DNA from: Rhodothermales bacterium
Lineage (GTDB): Bacteria; Bacteroidota; Rhodothermia; Rhodothermales; Bin80
Direction: 5' to 3'
DNA: 64,000 bases
NCBI GenBank assembly: GCA_958296045.1
Contig: CATQHT010000001.1
Coordinates: 620,001 to 684,000, forward strand
Shown: positions 55,023 through 63,949 of the stretch, piece by piece
How the letters are laid out: each line of letters starts with the position of its first letter
Numbering within the stretch: position 1 is the stretch's first letter
The notes under the pieces: generated by a model
Told to the model about the DNA's origin: nothing
Database searches by the model: none
Seen by the model: the letters and a program-made list of their open reading frames with translations, nothing else
Made by a program: the position numbers and the translations under genes

Positions 55023-56194
55023 GCCAGAACCTGCTGCACCACGTCCCGTGTCCGCCCGAAACGAATGTTCACTTTTTTCGTCGTATGAGTTCCCGTCGAG
55101 ATGCTCTCGAAGAACTCTGGATCTTCCATTAGTTGTGCGAGGCACTCGACAATGCGGTCCTTCTGACTCTTCAGTTCTTCGGCATAACCTTCTGGAACCT
55201 CTGCCAAAGCCACCGACAGGCTCTCAAACAGGGCTTTATTCACGGGATTCCTCGATTGCACCTTTCCTAGCCGACTTGGCTTCCTAAAGGCTTCTTGTCC
55301 AAAGATGTCGAATGCCAGTGACATGGCACGGCGAAAGTCAGCCTTCAACGACGATACATGTTCTTGCTGGGCGTTGTTTAGGGACTTCATCGCGCTCATC
55401 AGGAAATCGTCTAGTTTGCCTTCATGCCTAGTCACGCCCAACAATCGAAAGGCCAAGAAACGCAGCACACACTCCCGATCTGCCATCCGCTTATCACTCA
55501 CCGAATTGTCGGTTGCCTTGAGAAATTCCTCCGATTGGGCTAGCTCTCCTAGGAGGTCGCGGGCTGGTCCCGGATTGAGTGCATGGCGGATCTCCTGTGC
55601 CACCAGTGGCTTTCCTCCGGTGTTGATGCGCTTGAAGATGTTGAACATCACTTCGGGCGGAGTTCCTGGCTCAATAATATGGCAGGATAGCTGCGTTTCG
55701 GTGATCCTGCGCTGCATCGGGCGAGGAAGTTCGGCGAAGGAGAGGGCATCGAACTGGCTCAGGTACTCGAGCCCTTGGAGCTGGAGTGTCTCTTCCAAAA
55801 CAAATGCACGCACCGCACTCAGCCGTTGCAATCCGTCTACGACTTGCCAATTGTCGTCGTGGTCGGCCGCCATGTAGAAAACCGGAAGGGGAATCCGGAG
55901 GAGCATGGACTCGATCAAACGACTTTGCATAGGTCTCGTCCAGATGTTACCGCTGCGCTGAAAGTCGGGCTGGAGATTGATTTCTTCGAGGCGCATCCTA
56001 TTGACAACTAGACTCACCGTCGGTTGCCTCGTTGAAATCCTGATCTTCGTTGGATCGAAAGGCTCGTCAATAGCTGCGGCATCGGATGCATCCTCCGCTT
56101 GCTCCTTCTCAACCCCCTCGCCTTTCGTGGCTCCCTCTTCCTGAACGTCGATTGCGAAGTCGTTGGGCCGGTTCGCGGTCTCATCGCCCACCAT
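55019..56194 (-). CDS. DUF262-domain protein (ParB/GmrSD-N-like)
   Basis: 391 residues from ATG 56194; a longer frame to 56431 adds an unconvincing segment. An acidic low-complexity start (20-45) leads to a DUF262 domain: INLQPDFQRSGNIWT, SRLIESMLLRIPLPVFYMA and VVDGLQRLSA (DGLQR 120-124), the DGQxR motif linked to nucleotide binding or hydrolysis. There is no C-terminal DUF1524 HNH nuclease as in GmrSD enzymes; the C-terminus is an alpha-helical region. First gene of the cluster; its stop overlaps the ATPase start by 4 bases. Probably the specificity or NTP-sensing subunit of a defence module. Confidence 0.88.
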   Translation of the reverse strand: MVGDETANRPNDFAIDVQEEGATKGEGVEKEQAEDASDAAAIDEPFDPTKIRISTRQPTVSLVVNRMRLEEINLQPDFQRSGNIWTRPMQSRLIESMLLRIPLPVFYMAADHDDNWQVVDGLQRLSAVRAFVLEETLQLQGLEYLSQFDALSFAELPRPMQRRITETQLSCHIIEPGTPPEVMFNIFKRINTGGKPLVAQEIRHALNPGPARDLLGELAQSEEFLKATDNSVSDKRMADRECVLRFLAFRLLGVTRHEGKLDDFLMSAMKSLNNAQQEHVSSLKADFRRAMSLAFDIFGQEAFRKPSRLGKVQSRNPVNKALFESLSVALAEVPEGYAEELKSQKDRIVECLAQLMEDPEFFESISTGTHTTKKVNIRFGRTRDVVQQVLA

Positions 56195-56502
56195 GCTACT
56201 TGGTGCGGTTAGTGGTGCATTCGGAGGCGCGCTGATAGGGAATCCGCAGTTGCCTAGAGCCGTAACCCTAGGCAGTGCACCTGGGACAACACCCGGCTCC
56301 CGATTTGCACACGCATATTCGCGATCCCATTTCTGCCTCCTTCGGAACTGAAACGAAGCAGAGCAGGCCACGTTTCTCAGCGGTTTCCCGATCAGGCCCG
56401 TAATCGAACGTGGAGGTGCTGGGTGTAACAAGACAAGGTATCTGGATTCGGTTTCTTGCCGTATCCGTCTGATGGACTACATGTGCGTCAATCGGCCTTA
56501 AG
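56195..56502. other. Upstream region of the DUF262 operon
   Basis: About 300 bases between the DUF262 start and the IS66 end. It must carry the promoter of the three-gene cluster, but no convincing -7/-33 pair or operator-like inverted repeat is apparent to me. Confidence 0.3.
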
Positions 56503-56819
56503 GTAACCGTCCCGTTGAATGGATTTAGCCCGGGAGATTTGCCCTGCTTATGTTGGGGTGTGGTCTTCTTTGGATATGCGATAACATCCGCTTCAGGCTG
56601 GTTAGGGTTTCCTCGTCACGGCAGAGCAGCCATGACTGGTAGCGCTGGCAGATATCGGTATCTGCTGACGTTCTTTCGGGGCCAGATTGTGGGCGTGGTC
56701 GGTCTTCTTTTGAGCGTATACCTGGTCCATGAGTGAGCGGCCATACGGCCGCATTGTGGACGGGGATTGATGTACGTTTTTTGGCATATAGGCGGTCTAT
56801 GCGTAATGCGGCGAATTCG
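56503..56819 (+). mobile_element. IS66 right-end remnant flanking IS21-C
   Basis: Starts GTAACCGTCCCGTTGAATGG and follows the right end of the 24.8 kb IS66 (reverse complement) for about 250 bases, including GGCAGAGCAGCCATGA and the small conserved frame (PCLCWGVVFFGYAITSASG). Cut at 56819 by the start of IS21-C. The partner left-end remnant is at 62168-62425 in opposite orientation; no IS66 genes lie between apart from IS21 sequence. Confidence 0.75.
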
Positions 56820-56929
56820 TGCACCCAATCCGAGGTAAGCTGGACACCCGCGCTGGAGGTTGTCCAGCCGCGTTATGATGGTGACGTAAGCTGCCATGCC
56901 CTGTGGTTGCTGGGAGATTGTGGTTAGAA

Positions 56930-57694
56930 TCAAGATGAGTCTTCTGGGTTTTCCGGCACATGCACGTTAGCCATTTGCTTACGCATCGAGTCGCCGGTCA
57001 GCTGGATGCGGTACGCGTTGTGGATGAGGCGATCCAGGATAGCATCGGCGAGCGTAGGATTTTCCATGGCCTGATGCCAGCGTTCCACCGGGAGCTGGCT
57101 GGTAGCAATGGTGGAGCTGACCTGGTGTCGGTCATCCAAGATTTCCAGCAGATCATCTTGCTGCGCGTTGGTGAGTTTTTTTCGCCCCCAATCATCAACA
57201 ACCAGCACGCTAAGCCGCGACAACGTACGCAGCAGCTTCAGGAGCCGGCCCTCTGCTCGCGCCAGCGCGACGTCTTCGAGCATTCGTTGCAACCGGAAAT
57301 AGCGCACTTTAAAGCCTTTCAGGCAGGCGGTGTGGGCCAGCGCACAGGCAATATAACTCTTACCCACGCCGGTGGGGCCGGTGATGATCACGTTCTGCTT
57401 TTGGCGTATCCAGTCGCATCCGGCCAAATACAGCATGAGGCGACGGTCCAGTCCGCGATGCATGCGATAGTCTATGTCCTGCATACACGCCTGTTGCCGT
57501 AGCCGAGCGCGGCGAAGCCGTGACTTCAATCGAATGCTTTCACGCCGGTTGGCTTCGCGATCCACCAGCTCACCGAGGCGGTCCATGAATGCCACCTGCT
57601 CAATGCCAGGATGGTTTAGCTGATCGCGCAAAGCGTCGGCCATGCCATAGAAGCGAAGCTTCTCGAGCTGCTCTATCGTTGGGTGTGTCAACAT
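56930..57694 (-). CDS. istB: IstB helper ATPase of IS21-C
   Basis: 254 residues from ATG 57694 (MLTHPTIEQLEKLRFYG). Walker A GPTGVGKSY, Walker B SVLVVDDWGR and IstB motifs SQLPVERWHQAMENPTLADA are intact. The frame is open upstream through the istA tail to 57835 because of a 1-base deletion in istA, so istA and istB are now in one frame; the ATG at 57694 is the normal start by comparison with elements A and B. Confidence 0.92.
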   Translation of the reverse strand: MLTHPTIEQLEKLRFYGMADALRDQLNHPGIEQVAFMDRLGELVDREANRRESIRLKSRLRRARLRQQACMQDIDYRMHRGLDRRLMLYLAGCDWIRQKQNVIITGPTGVGKSYIACALAHTACLKGFKVRYFRLQRMLEDVALARAEGRLLKLLRTLSRLSVLVVDDWGRKKLTNAQQDDLLEILDDRHQVSSTIATSQLPVERWHQAMENPTLADAILDRLIHNAYRIQLTGDSMRKQMANVHVPENPEDSS

Positions 57695-57830
57695 GGAACG
57701 AAGCGTTGTTGTCAGGGGGGTCGGCGTAGTACTGGGAACGCGGATGTTGTCGTGCATGATGGGCGGGTCCTCCGCTGCCTGGTACAGGGTAAGCCGCTCA
57801 ATGCCACGTTTGAGAACATTAGCGATGCTG
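57695..57830 (-). pseudogene. istA: 3' end of istA of IS21-C (separated by IS21-B, frameshifted)
   Basis: Encodes SIANVLKRGIERL through MHDNIR, continuous with the 5' part at 60578 once IS21-B is removed. Near 57736-57742 one G is missing relative to the expected HDNIRGSQYY, which moves the end of istA into the istB frame. Confidence 0.8.
57825..57830. repeat. Target-site duplication of IS21-B copy 2 (left copy)
   Basis: ATGCTG at 57825-57830 is repeated at 60578-60583, abutting both element ends. Collapsing one copy restores the istA-C reading frame (RTSSIANVLKRG). Confidence 0.93.
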
Positions 57831-57964
57831 TGCATATTCCACGGAAAAAAACCACTCGTTCCACGGTATGGCGACCACCGATTCCACGGTTAATCGACCA
57901 CCTGATTCGGCGTGCTGAGTCCGCGCTGGATAGCGCTGCATCGTGACTGTTCTGGGTACCATTT

Positions 57965-58744
57965 TCACGGCTGTCTGGCTTCAGTTACGCTTGTCTTCTC
58001 TGGAAGGTTCTGCCATTTTGGCAGACGCTGTCTCATGGACTCTCCCTTCAGCGCGATGTGGTGTGCATTGTGAATGAGGCGATCCAGGATAGCATCAGCG
58101 AGTGTTGGGTCTTCCATGCCTTCGTGCCACACACTCACAGGCATCTGGCTGGTAACGACGATGGATCCCTTCTGATACCGATCATCGATTAGCTCAAGCA
58201 GATCCCGCTGGTGCAGCGCACTGATTCGTGACAACCCCCAGTCATCGAGAACCAGTAGGTGGAAGCGCGTCAACTGCTTCAGCAGTTTCAGGAAGCGTCC
58301 GTCCCCGTGCGCGAGTTGCAGATCTTCCAGAAGACGATGCAGTCGGTGGTAGCGTACGGTGAACCCCTCCATGCAGGCTTTATGCGCCAGCGCGCACGCC
58401 ACGAAGCTCTTGCCGACACCGGTGGGTCCGGTAATGATCACATTGTGATGTTTGCCCACCCAGTCGCAGGTGGAAAGCGAGGCCATCAGGCGCCGATCCA
58501 GATTGCGACCGCGACGATAGTCCAGATCGGCCATGGAGGCCTCCTGGCGTAACCGGGCGCGGCGTAGGCGCGACCGCAGGCGATTGTTGTATCGCACGAT
58601 CTCCTCGTGGTCAACCAATAGGCCCAGGCGGTCCATGAACGGGAGCTGTTCCATTTCCGGTTGGGTAAGCTGATCACGCAGCGCGCGCGCCATGCCATGC
58701 AGACGCATCTGCTCGAGCTTGTCAAGGGTAGGGTGTAGGAGCAT
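57965..58744 (-). CDS. istB: IstB helper ATPase of IS21-B copy 2
   Basis: 259 residues, three substitutions from copy 1 (HHNVIITG, AHGDGRF, SVTEARQP here). Walker A GPTGVGKS and Walker B LLVLDDWG are intact. The start overlaps the istA stop by one base (TGATG). Confidence 0.94.
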   Translation of the reverse strand: MLLHPTLDKLEQMRLHGMARALRDQLTQPEMEQLPFMDRLGLLVDHEEIVRYNNRLRSRLRRARLRQEASMADLDYRRGRNLDRRLMASLSTCDWVGKHHNVIITGPTGVGKSFVACALAHKACMEGFTVRYHRLHRLLEDLQLAHGDGRFLKLLKQLTRFHLLVLDDWGLSRISALHQRDLLELIDDRYQKGSIVVTSQMPVSVWHEGMEDPTLADAILDRLIHNAHHIALKGESMRQRLPKWQNLPEKTSVTEARQP

Positions 58745-60306
58745 CAGTCCTTCGAGGTTTGGTGAGGAGAATCCGATTTGGTGTCGTAATAGCTTGGGCC
58801 CCGGATGTTGTCATGGTCTATGGGAGGCGGAGACACCGAGTCCAGCGGATGCTTGTCGAGTCCATTCTTCAGGATGGACGCGATGCTCCTGTACGAGCGG
58901 GTGCCGATAGCGATTGCCCGCGTACACGCGTTTTCCATGCGGCTCTTACCGTAGATGCGAGCCAAGCGGAGCAGGCCCATGAGCGTGCGGTAACGAATCA
59001 GCGGGTGCCGCTCAGCATCGATGATCTGCCGCACGATATTGTGTGTGTCCGGCCCGATGCGTTCTGCCTCGGTTACGAAGCGGCTCATATCGTTCATTTG
59101 GCGTTGGGCGTCCGGCATGTGTTCATCCTTGGTGGTGACCCCTTTCTGGTGGCTACGCGGGTGCGTCGCCACCCGTTTGTCGTCAAATAATGCCTCCAGG
59201 GTGGTATCTGTAAGGCGAACCTGTACCGAACGACCTACATATCGATAAGGAACGCTATAACGGTGCCAGCGCACCTCGATGTGCGCATCTCTGTGCACCT
59301 TGGCTTTGCGCCACTCCGCGTGCTCGTACGGCTCCGCCGGCAAGGGCTTCATCGCTGATCGCTCCCACGTGTCAAACCAGCTCTTACGACTGCCTTCCAG
59401 CTTCTGAAAAGGCCGCTCGTTAAGCTCCTTCAGATGGACACGAATGTGCCGGTTCACGTGCGCTAGACCGATGAAACGCTTATCGCTTAACGGAGCCAGA
59501 ATGCGCCTCTCTGCATGCAACACGGCTTGCTCGACCTTGGCCTTGTCCCTGGGCTTCCCGGGACGCGTAGGCACAACCACGGTCTTGTAGTGCATCGCAA
59601 GGTCCTGATACGACGGATTGATCTCCGGATCGTATCGGTGGGCCTTGCGCACGCCACTCTTCAAATTGTCACAGACCACATAGGAAGGCACCGCCCCGAA
59701 AGCCTCGAACATGCGACGATGCGAGCCCAGCCAGTCCCCAAGACGCTGCGTCCACGTCGCCTCAACGTAGAGATAATTGGAGAATCCCAGCACACCAACA
59801 AAGATCTCCACCCGACGCCGCTTACGCGTAAGCTGGTCTATCGCCTCCAGGCGCATGCCTGCATAGTCCACGAAGGCCGAATGACCCGCAGGATGATCCA
59901 TCGGAACCGTCACCTGGCCAAATTCCTTCTTCCAGGCAGAGTAAAGAGCGCAGAACTTGCTGTAGCCGTAACCATCGCTGTGGTCCCGCCTGTACCGCTC
60001 CCACATCAGGCGCCGCGTGAACCCCTTGACCTGCATCTTACGCTCCACCTCGGACCAGTCCGGCAACGGACGCGTCTCCTTGGCAACCTCCGGCGGACCA
60101 TAAAGCAATGCCTTCAACTTGGCCTCCGGCATACCCTCGGGCAAAGGCCAATGCACACCCGCTGCCTTAGCACGACGCAAGTAACCAAGTACCGTGCTGT
60201 GCGATATTCCCAGCGCACGACCGATACCACGTACGCTCAAATCAGACTCCGCAGACAACCGCAGAACGTCCCACAAAACACGCATAACAACCCTCTTGTT
60301 TGGCAT
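58744..60306 (-). CDS. istA: IstA transposase of IS21-B copy 2 (intact)
   Basis: 520 residues from ATG 60306 (MPNKRVVMRVLWDVLRL), with the N-terminal HTH, the integrase core (D147, D213, E259 equivalents) and an uninterrupted C-terminus (SVPYRYVGRSVQVRL) where copy 1 has a stop. The frame is open upstream across the element's left end into istA of IS21-C, giving a 1077-codon open frame (61977-58744); the internal ATG with its GAGGGGTAC upstream is the expected start for the functional protein. Confidence 0.93.
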   Translation of the reverse strand: MPNKRVVMRVLWDVLRLSAESDLSVRGIGRALGISHSTVLGYLRRAKAAGVHWPLPEGMPEAKLKALLYGPPEVAKETRPLPDWSEVERKMQVKGFTRRLMWERYRRDHSDGYGYSKFCALYSAWKKEFGQVTVPMDHPAGHSAFVDYAGMRLEAIDQLTRKRRRVEIFVGVLGFSNYLYVEATWTQRLGDWLGSHRRMFEAFGAVPSYVVCDNLKSGVRKAHRYDPEINPSYQDLAMHYKTVVVPTRPGKPRDKAKVEQAVLHAERRILAPLSDKRFIGLAHVNRHIRVHLKELNERPFQKLEGSRKSWFDTWERSAMKPLPAEPYEHAEWRKAKVHRDAHIEVRWHRYSVPYRYVGRSVQVRLTDTTLEALFDDKRVATHPRSHQKGVTTKDEHMPDAQRQMNDMSRFVTEAERIGPDTHNIVRQIIDAERHPLIRYRTLMGLLRLARIYGKSRMENACTRAIAIGTRSYRSIASILKNGLDKHPLDSVSPPPIDHDNIRGPSYYDTKSDSPHQTSKD

Positions 60307-60577
60307 AAGTACCCCTCTTTTGGTAAGTAAAGAGGGTACGATACCACCTGCGCTTGACCTGCCGCCATCACCCGCGACAGGCAACAATAACCCGTTTCTA
60401 ACTCCGCCAGACTGCCAATTTGGCAGGTCCGTTAACCGACCTCCTACACCCCGCCGCCACCGGTCGGCGCGCGCCAGCTCAGGTGGTCGATTTCCCGTGG
60501 AACCACTGGTCGATTTGCCGTGGAATCGGTGGTCGATTTCCCGTGGAACCACTGGTCGATTTGAAGCGGAATATGCA

Positions 60578-61977
60578 ATGCTGCTTGTGCGGAAGATCTG
60601 GTGCACTAATGCCCACTTACAGGCCGCCTCGATGTGCTCGCCTGGATAGGCGCGCTTAAGGTCCAGGAGCCCCCAGCGAAAGCCCTGCTCAGGATGCCTG
60701 CGGCGCTCTATGATGGTCAACGCTACCTTCTCCGTGTTCGGACCGATCTGCGCGGCACGCTCAAGCAGGCGATGCTGCTGGGCGTACTCCTGATGATTCG
60801 AAGGCATATGCTCTGGATGTGTGCTCCATCCGTAGACCTTGGGGCATAACATGTGGGATGCTATACGTTGGTTGCTAAGGTATATCTCCACGGTAGCTTC
60901 CCCCACGCATACATTCACCTTGCGCCGGACATGCCGATACGGGACGCTGTAGAACCGCTTGTTCACCGCTACGTGATAATCAAAGCTCACCGTGGCCACT
61001 TTCCACTCCCTATACTCAAAGGGCTTCGGGGGTAAGGGGCGCATCGCGGGCAAGTCCACCGCCTCAAACTGACTGCGACGGCTCCCTTCGCGCTTCTGAG
61101 AAGGAGTGTTATTCAGGGTAACCAACCCCTTCGCAATCCGCTCATTGAGCATATCCAGCGTGAGGTAAGGGACAGTACCCAAGGCGGCCAGAATCCACTG
61201 CTCCACTACTTTGACCGCAGATTCGACTTTGGCGTTATCCCTTGGTTTTCTCACGCGAGCTGGCAGCGCTACCAGATCGTAATGCTCGCACATCTCCTGG
61301 TAGGTAGGATTGATTTCCGGATCGTAACGGTGCGCCTTCTTAACTGCCGCCTTCAAGTTGTCAGGCACCACCGCCGCCGGTACCGCACCGAAAAACTCAA
61401 AGGCCCGACGATGTGCGCCAATAAAGCTCCTCAGCGTCTGGTCTCCGGTGGCCTCCGCATACGTGTAACTGGAAAAACCCATCGTGGCCACAAAGACCTG
61501 AGCTGGCTTCCGCTGATCACGCACCTTTATCGTCATGCCCGCAAAGTCCAGATAGAGCTTCTCACCCGCCTTGTGGTGCAGATGCATGGTCACCTGCGTG
61601 CGGTGGCGCCAAGCACGATATAGGTCACAGAAACGACTGTAGCCGTAGCCGTCTGGATACGCTGCACGGTAAGACTGCCAGATCAACTTCAGCGTCATGC
61701 TCGACCGCGACATCTTCCGATGCACCACCTCCCACCTTGGCTCAGACTTGTGGCGCACAGAAGCCTCCGCATACAGGCGTGACTCCAAACCATGATCATC
61801 CAAATCCTCTGGCAGAGGCCAGGACAGACCCGCATGCTTTGCACGCTCCAAATACGCCCTCACCGTACTGGCTGAAACGGACAGACACTTCGCAATCTTA
61901 CGATTGCTATACCCCTCCCGGAAATGCAGCCGAAGCACGTCCCTAATCGCCCGCATAGACACTCGCTTGTTTGACAT
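60578..61977 (-). pseudogene. istA: 5' part of istA of IS21-C, interrupted by IS21-B
   Basis: About 466 codons from ATG 61977 (MSNKRVSMRAIRDVLRLHF): HTH (NRKIAKCLSVSASTVRAYLE), integrase core with LYLDFAG, VVPDNLKAAV and AKVESAVKVVEQW supplying the likely D, D, E residues, and the YSVPYRHVRRKVNV region. At RTSSIA the sequence runs in frame into the left end of IS21-B. The missing C-terminus is at 57695-57830. Confidence 0.92.
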
Positions 61978-62167
61978 CAGAAACTCGGTTGGTGATTGAG
62001 TCCCTGATATTAAGCGGCTGACGGATCCGCTCCGACACCGCCACTGCCATCAGCCAAAACCACACACCTATAAAGGCCTCTACTCAGCCCCGAGACAGGC
62101 GTCAGCAGCCCTCCACAAGTGTCCAGATTACCTCGGATTACCCGTCCAGCTTGCTTCGGATTATGCA

Positions 62168-62425
62168 ATCGGCAGACAGGCCAAGCTACTCAACACAATT
62201 GGTACGCTACGGGACACTTATTCTTCGCCGGTGACCACTACAACATGCCGAGGCCAATCCTATACAGACCTGCTTGGCAAAGCAAATCCAAGCTGTGCCG
62301 TCGCGGCTGAAGATACTCCCAACCTGCCTGGAGCCAACGCTACCGCAGGAACGCGTAGCGCCCCACCAAGGAAGACATAAGATTGACACAGCGCTTGCAT
62401 TGAATGCATTCTACGGGACGGTTAC
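62168..62425 (-). mobile_element. IS66 left-end remnant flanking IS21-C
   Basis: Read inward from 62425 it starts GTAACCGTCCCGTAGAATGC and follows the left end of the IS66 at 21786 for about 250 bases, including CCAGGCAGGTTGGGAG, GACGGCACAGCTTGGATTTG and GTGTCCCGTAG-type segments, up to the IS21-C boundary. No 8-base duplication with the remnant at 56503 (flanks GCCTTAAG versus GTATTTCG). Confidence 0.75.
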
Positions 62426-62606
62426 GTATTTCGAACATTCCAAGTCTCTAATGGTGAGTGTCCGAGTTCTCGCTGCTCATATCCAGACTTCCGCCCGATC
62501 CCGGTAAGCCGAGTCATCGACGTAAATGCTCGACACGTTAAAGCGCAGATCACGGATACCCGGCTTGCACCGAACCTCCGCAGCGACGCTGCACAACATT
62601 GAGACA
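62426..62606 (-). other. Coding-like remnant after the AAA ATPase gene
   Basis: On the minus strand a 102-codon frame (62785-62477) overlaps the end of the ATPase in another frame; its last ~55 codons look coding (GGIIVIAVQNQNGSVSMLCS, then FNVSSIYVDDSAYRDRAEVW). It may be a decayed downstream gene. No family recognised. Confidence 0.3.
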
Positions 62607-63923
62607 CTACCGTTCTGGTTCTGGACTGCGATCACGATTATCCCCCCGCCTAGCGCGGACACCCTGCCGTGCCGGGGTCGGCCTCTCCTCACCACGGGAC
62701 ATCGGCGGAAGGGTCTGGGCGGAAACGGCGTATTCCTGCAACAGCCAGGTACGCATGGACGGGATCGGGATTGATAGGCTTCCATTCGGCCTCTCGCTCA
62801 AGACTCCCTTGTGCAGCGCATGCTGAAAAACCGCTTGTGCGCCGTCTGGCGTCCTATGGCCAAGAAGGGCTGCGATCATGTCCGACTCCTCCAAGGTGCT
62901 TCCCTCCTCTCCCAGCAAAATTGCAAGCACCCTTCTGTCCGCGAGGCTGAGACCCTCAGCCCTACCCTCGTAGTATGCGACCCTGCGGGTCTGCCCTGTT
63001 TCTAATACCTCCAATGGCACCTCTTCTCGCAGCACGCCGCCAGCACCATATAGCCATTCGGCTGCTCGCGGCGCAAAGGCCTGTATATGCTGCGGCCAAC
63101 CGTGACATTCCGCCGCAAGCGTATCAATCCAGTGCTCCAAGTGATACGGGCTACCCGTGCCACCGCCGGCCTTTACCAGCCAGTCGCGGATCACCGCCCG
63201 TTCCGCCTTCGGCGATAGCCGGCCCAAATGCTGGACGCAGTCCTGCATGAAGCGGGAAATCCCGAACGTGCCGAACACAGCCCGGGATGTGCCCAGTCCG
63301 CCAGCCAGCAGTACCACCGGCGCGCCTATCTCACCGTTGTGTATGAGGTCCAGGTTCGCCGCTATCGCGGCCGCGGCTGGCGCGCCTCGACGTATTTGGA
63401 GGTTTTGCACCTCATCCAACAGGAGGAGGAGACCGCCGGGGCGGGCTGCATCCTTCAAGAGTTCGCGTATTTCGAGCCCAGCATGCTCTGAAGATCGCCT
63501 TACCGCCCGGTAGCGAAAAAGTGCAGCCACCGACGATAGTCCAGCCCTCCATCCGGCCTCCCTGTGCACCGTTGTCTGCGTAGCGTAAGGCACATCCAGC
63601 CGTGCCGCCAGTATTCTCGGGTCATACAAGGCACTATCCTGTATCTTCGCCACCCGCCATCCGTCCCCTGTCGCCCGCTGGGCACACTCGAACAGCAGAG
63701 CCGTCTTGCCCGCCCCTGGCCCGCCCTGAATGAGGAAGATAGTCCCGCGGTTGGACTGACGCGCGTAGCCCAGCCTCTTTGCGAAAGAGCGGAGTTCACG
63801 TGTGCGCCCGTGGAAAAATGTCGCAGGCCCCCGATCGTCATCAAGTATGGGAACCAGCTGCCGCGGTGGAACCACTGGCAGCGTAGCGCTCCGAGGGGGA
63901 AGCATGTCGGAGGAATGCTTCAT
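62607..63923 (-). CDS. AAA/STAND-type ATPase of unknown role
   Basis: 438 residues. FHGRTREL near 38-45 is the AAA_16-like entry motif; Walker A GGPGAGKT is at 67-74 and Walker B LLLLLDEVQ at 164-172; then an Arg-rich sensor region, a helical lid and a winged-helix-like C-terminus. The last ~35 residues (SRGEERPTPARQGVRARRGD) are low-complexity and may result from a frameshift. Similar orphan ATPases are common on plasmids and integrative elements. An upstream gene on the same strand ends at 63950. Confidence 0.8.
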   Translation of the reverse strand: MKHSSDMLPPRSATLPVVPPRQLVPILDDDRGPATFFHGRTRELRSFAKRLGYARQSNRGTIFLIQGGPGAGKTALLFECAQRATGDGWRVAKIQDSALYDPRILAARLDVPYATQTTVHREAGWRAGLSSVAALFRYRAVRRSSEHAGLEIRELLKDAARPGGLLLLLDEVQNLQIRRGAPAAAAIAANLDLIHNGEIGAPVVLLAGGLGTSRAVFGTFGISRFMQDCVQHLGRLSPKAERAVIRDWLVKAGGGTGSPYHLEHWIDTLAAECHGWPQHIQAFAPRAAEWLYGAGGVLREEVPLEVLETGQTRRVAYYEGRAEGLSLADRRVLAILLGEEGSTLEESDMIAALLGHRTPDGAQAVFQHALHKGVLSERPNGSLSIPIPSMRTWLLQEYAVSAQTLPPMSRGEERPTPARQGVRARRGDNRDRSPEPER

Positions 63924-63949
63924 GTAGTGAGGTGCCAGCCCCCAAACCG

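Larger units (their letters stand above)
57831..60577 (-). mobile_element. IS21-family element 'B', copy 2 (2747 bp), inside IS21-C
   Basis: Both ends begin TGCATATTCC read inward; the left-end tandem ~22-base repeats lie at about 60480-60566. It carries intact istA and istB, and has a perfect 6-base duplication ATGCTG. It is the probable active version of the element, given the nonsense mutation in copy 1. Confidence 0.95.
56820..62167 (-). mobile_element. IS21-family element 'C', interrupted by IS21-B copy 2
   Basis: Ends TGCACCCAATCCGAGGTAAG (56820) and, inward from the other side, TGCATAATCCGAAGCAAGC (62167), each with a second AATCCGAGGTAA unit. Removing the nested element and its 6-base duplication leaves about 2595 bases with istA and istB, a normal IS21 size. 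No target duplication is obvious at its own ends. It lies between two IS66 end remnants, so IS21-C probably inserted in, or recombined with, an IS66 copy. Confidence 0.82.

Noticed and set aside
58744-61977. Treating the 1077-codon frame as one native gene
   Set aside because: The target duplication and IS ends inside it show it is an accidental fusion of two istA genes.
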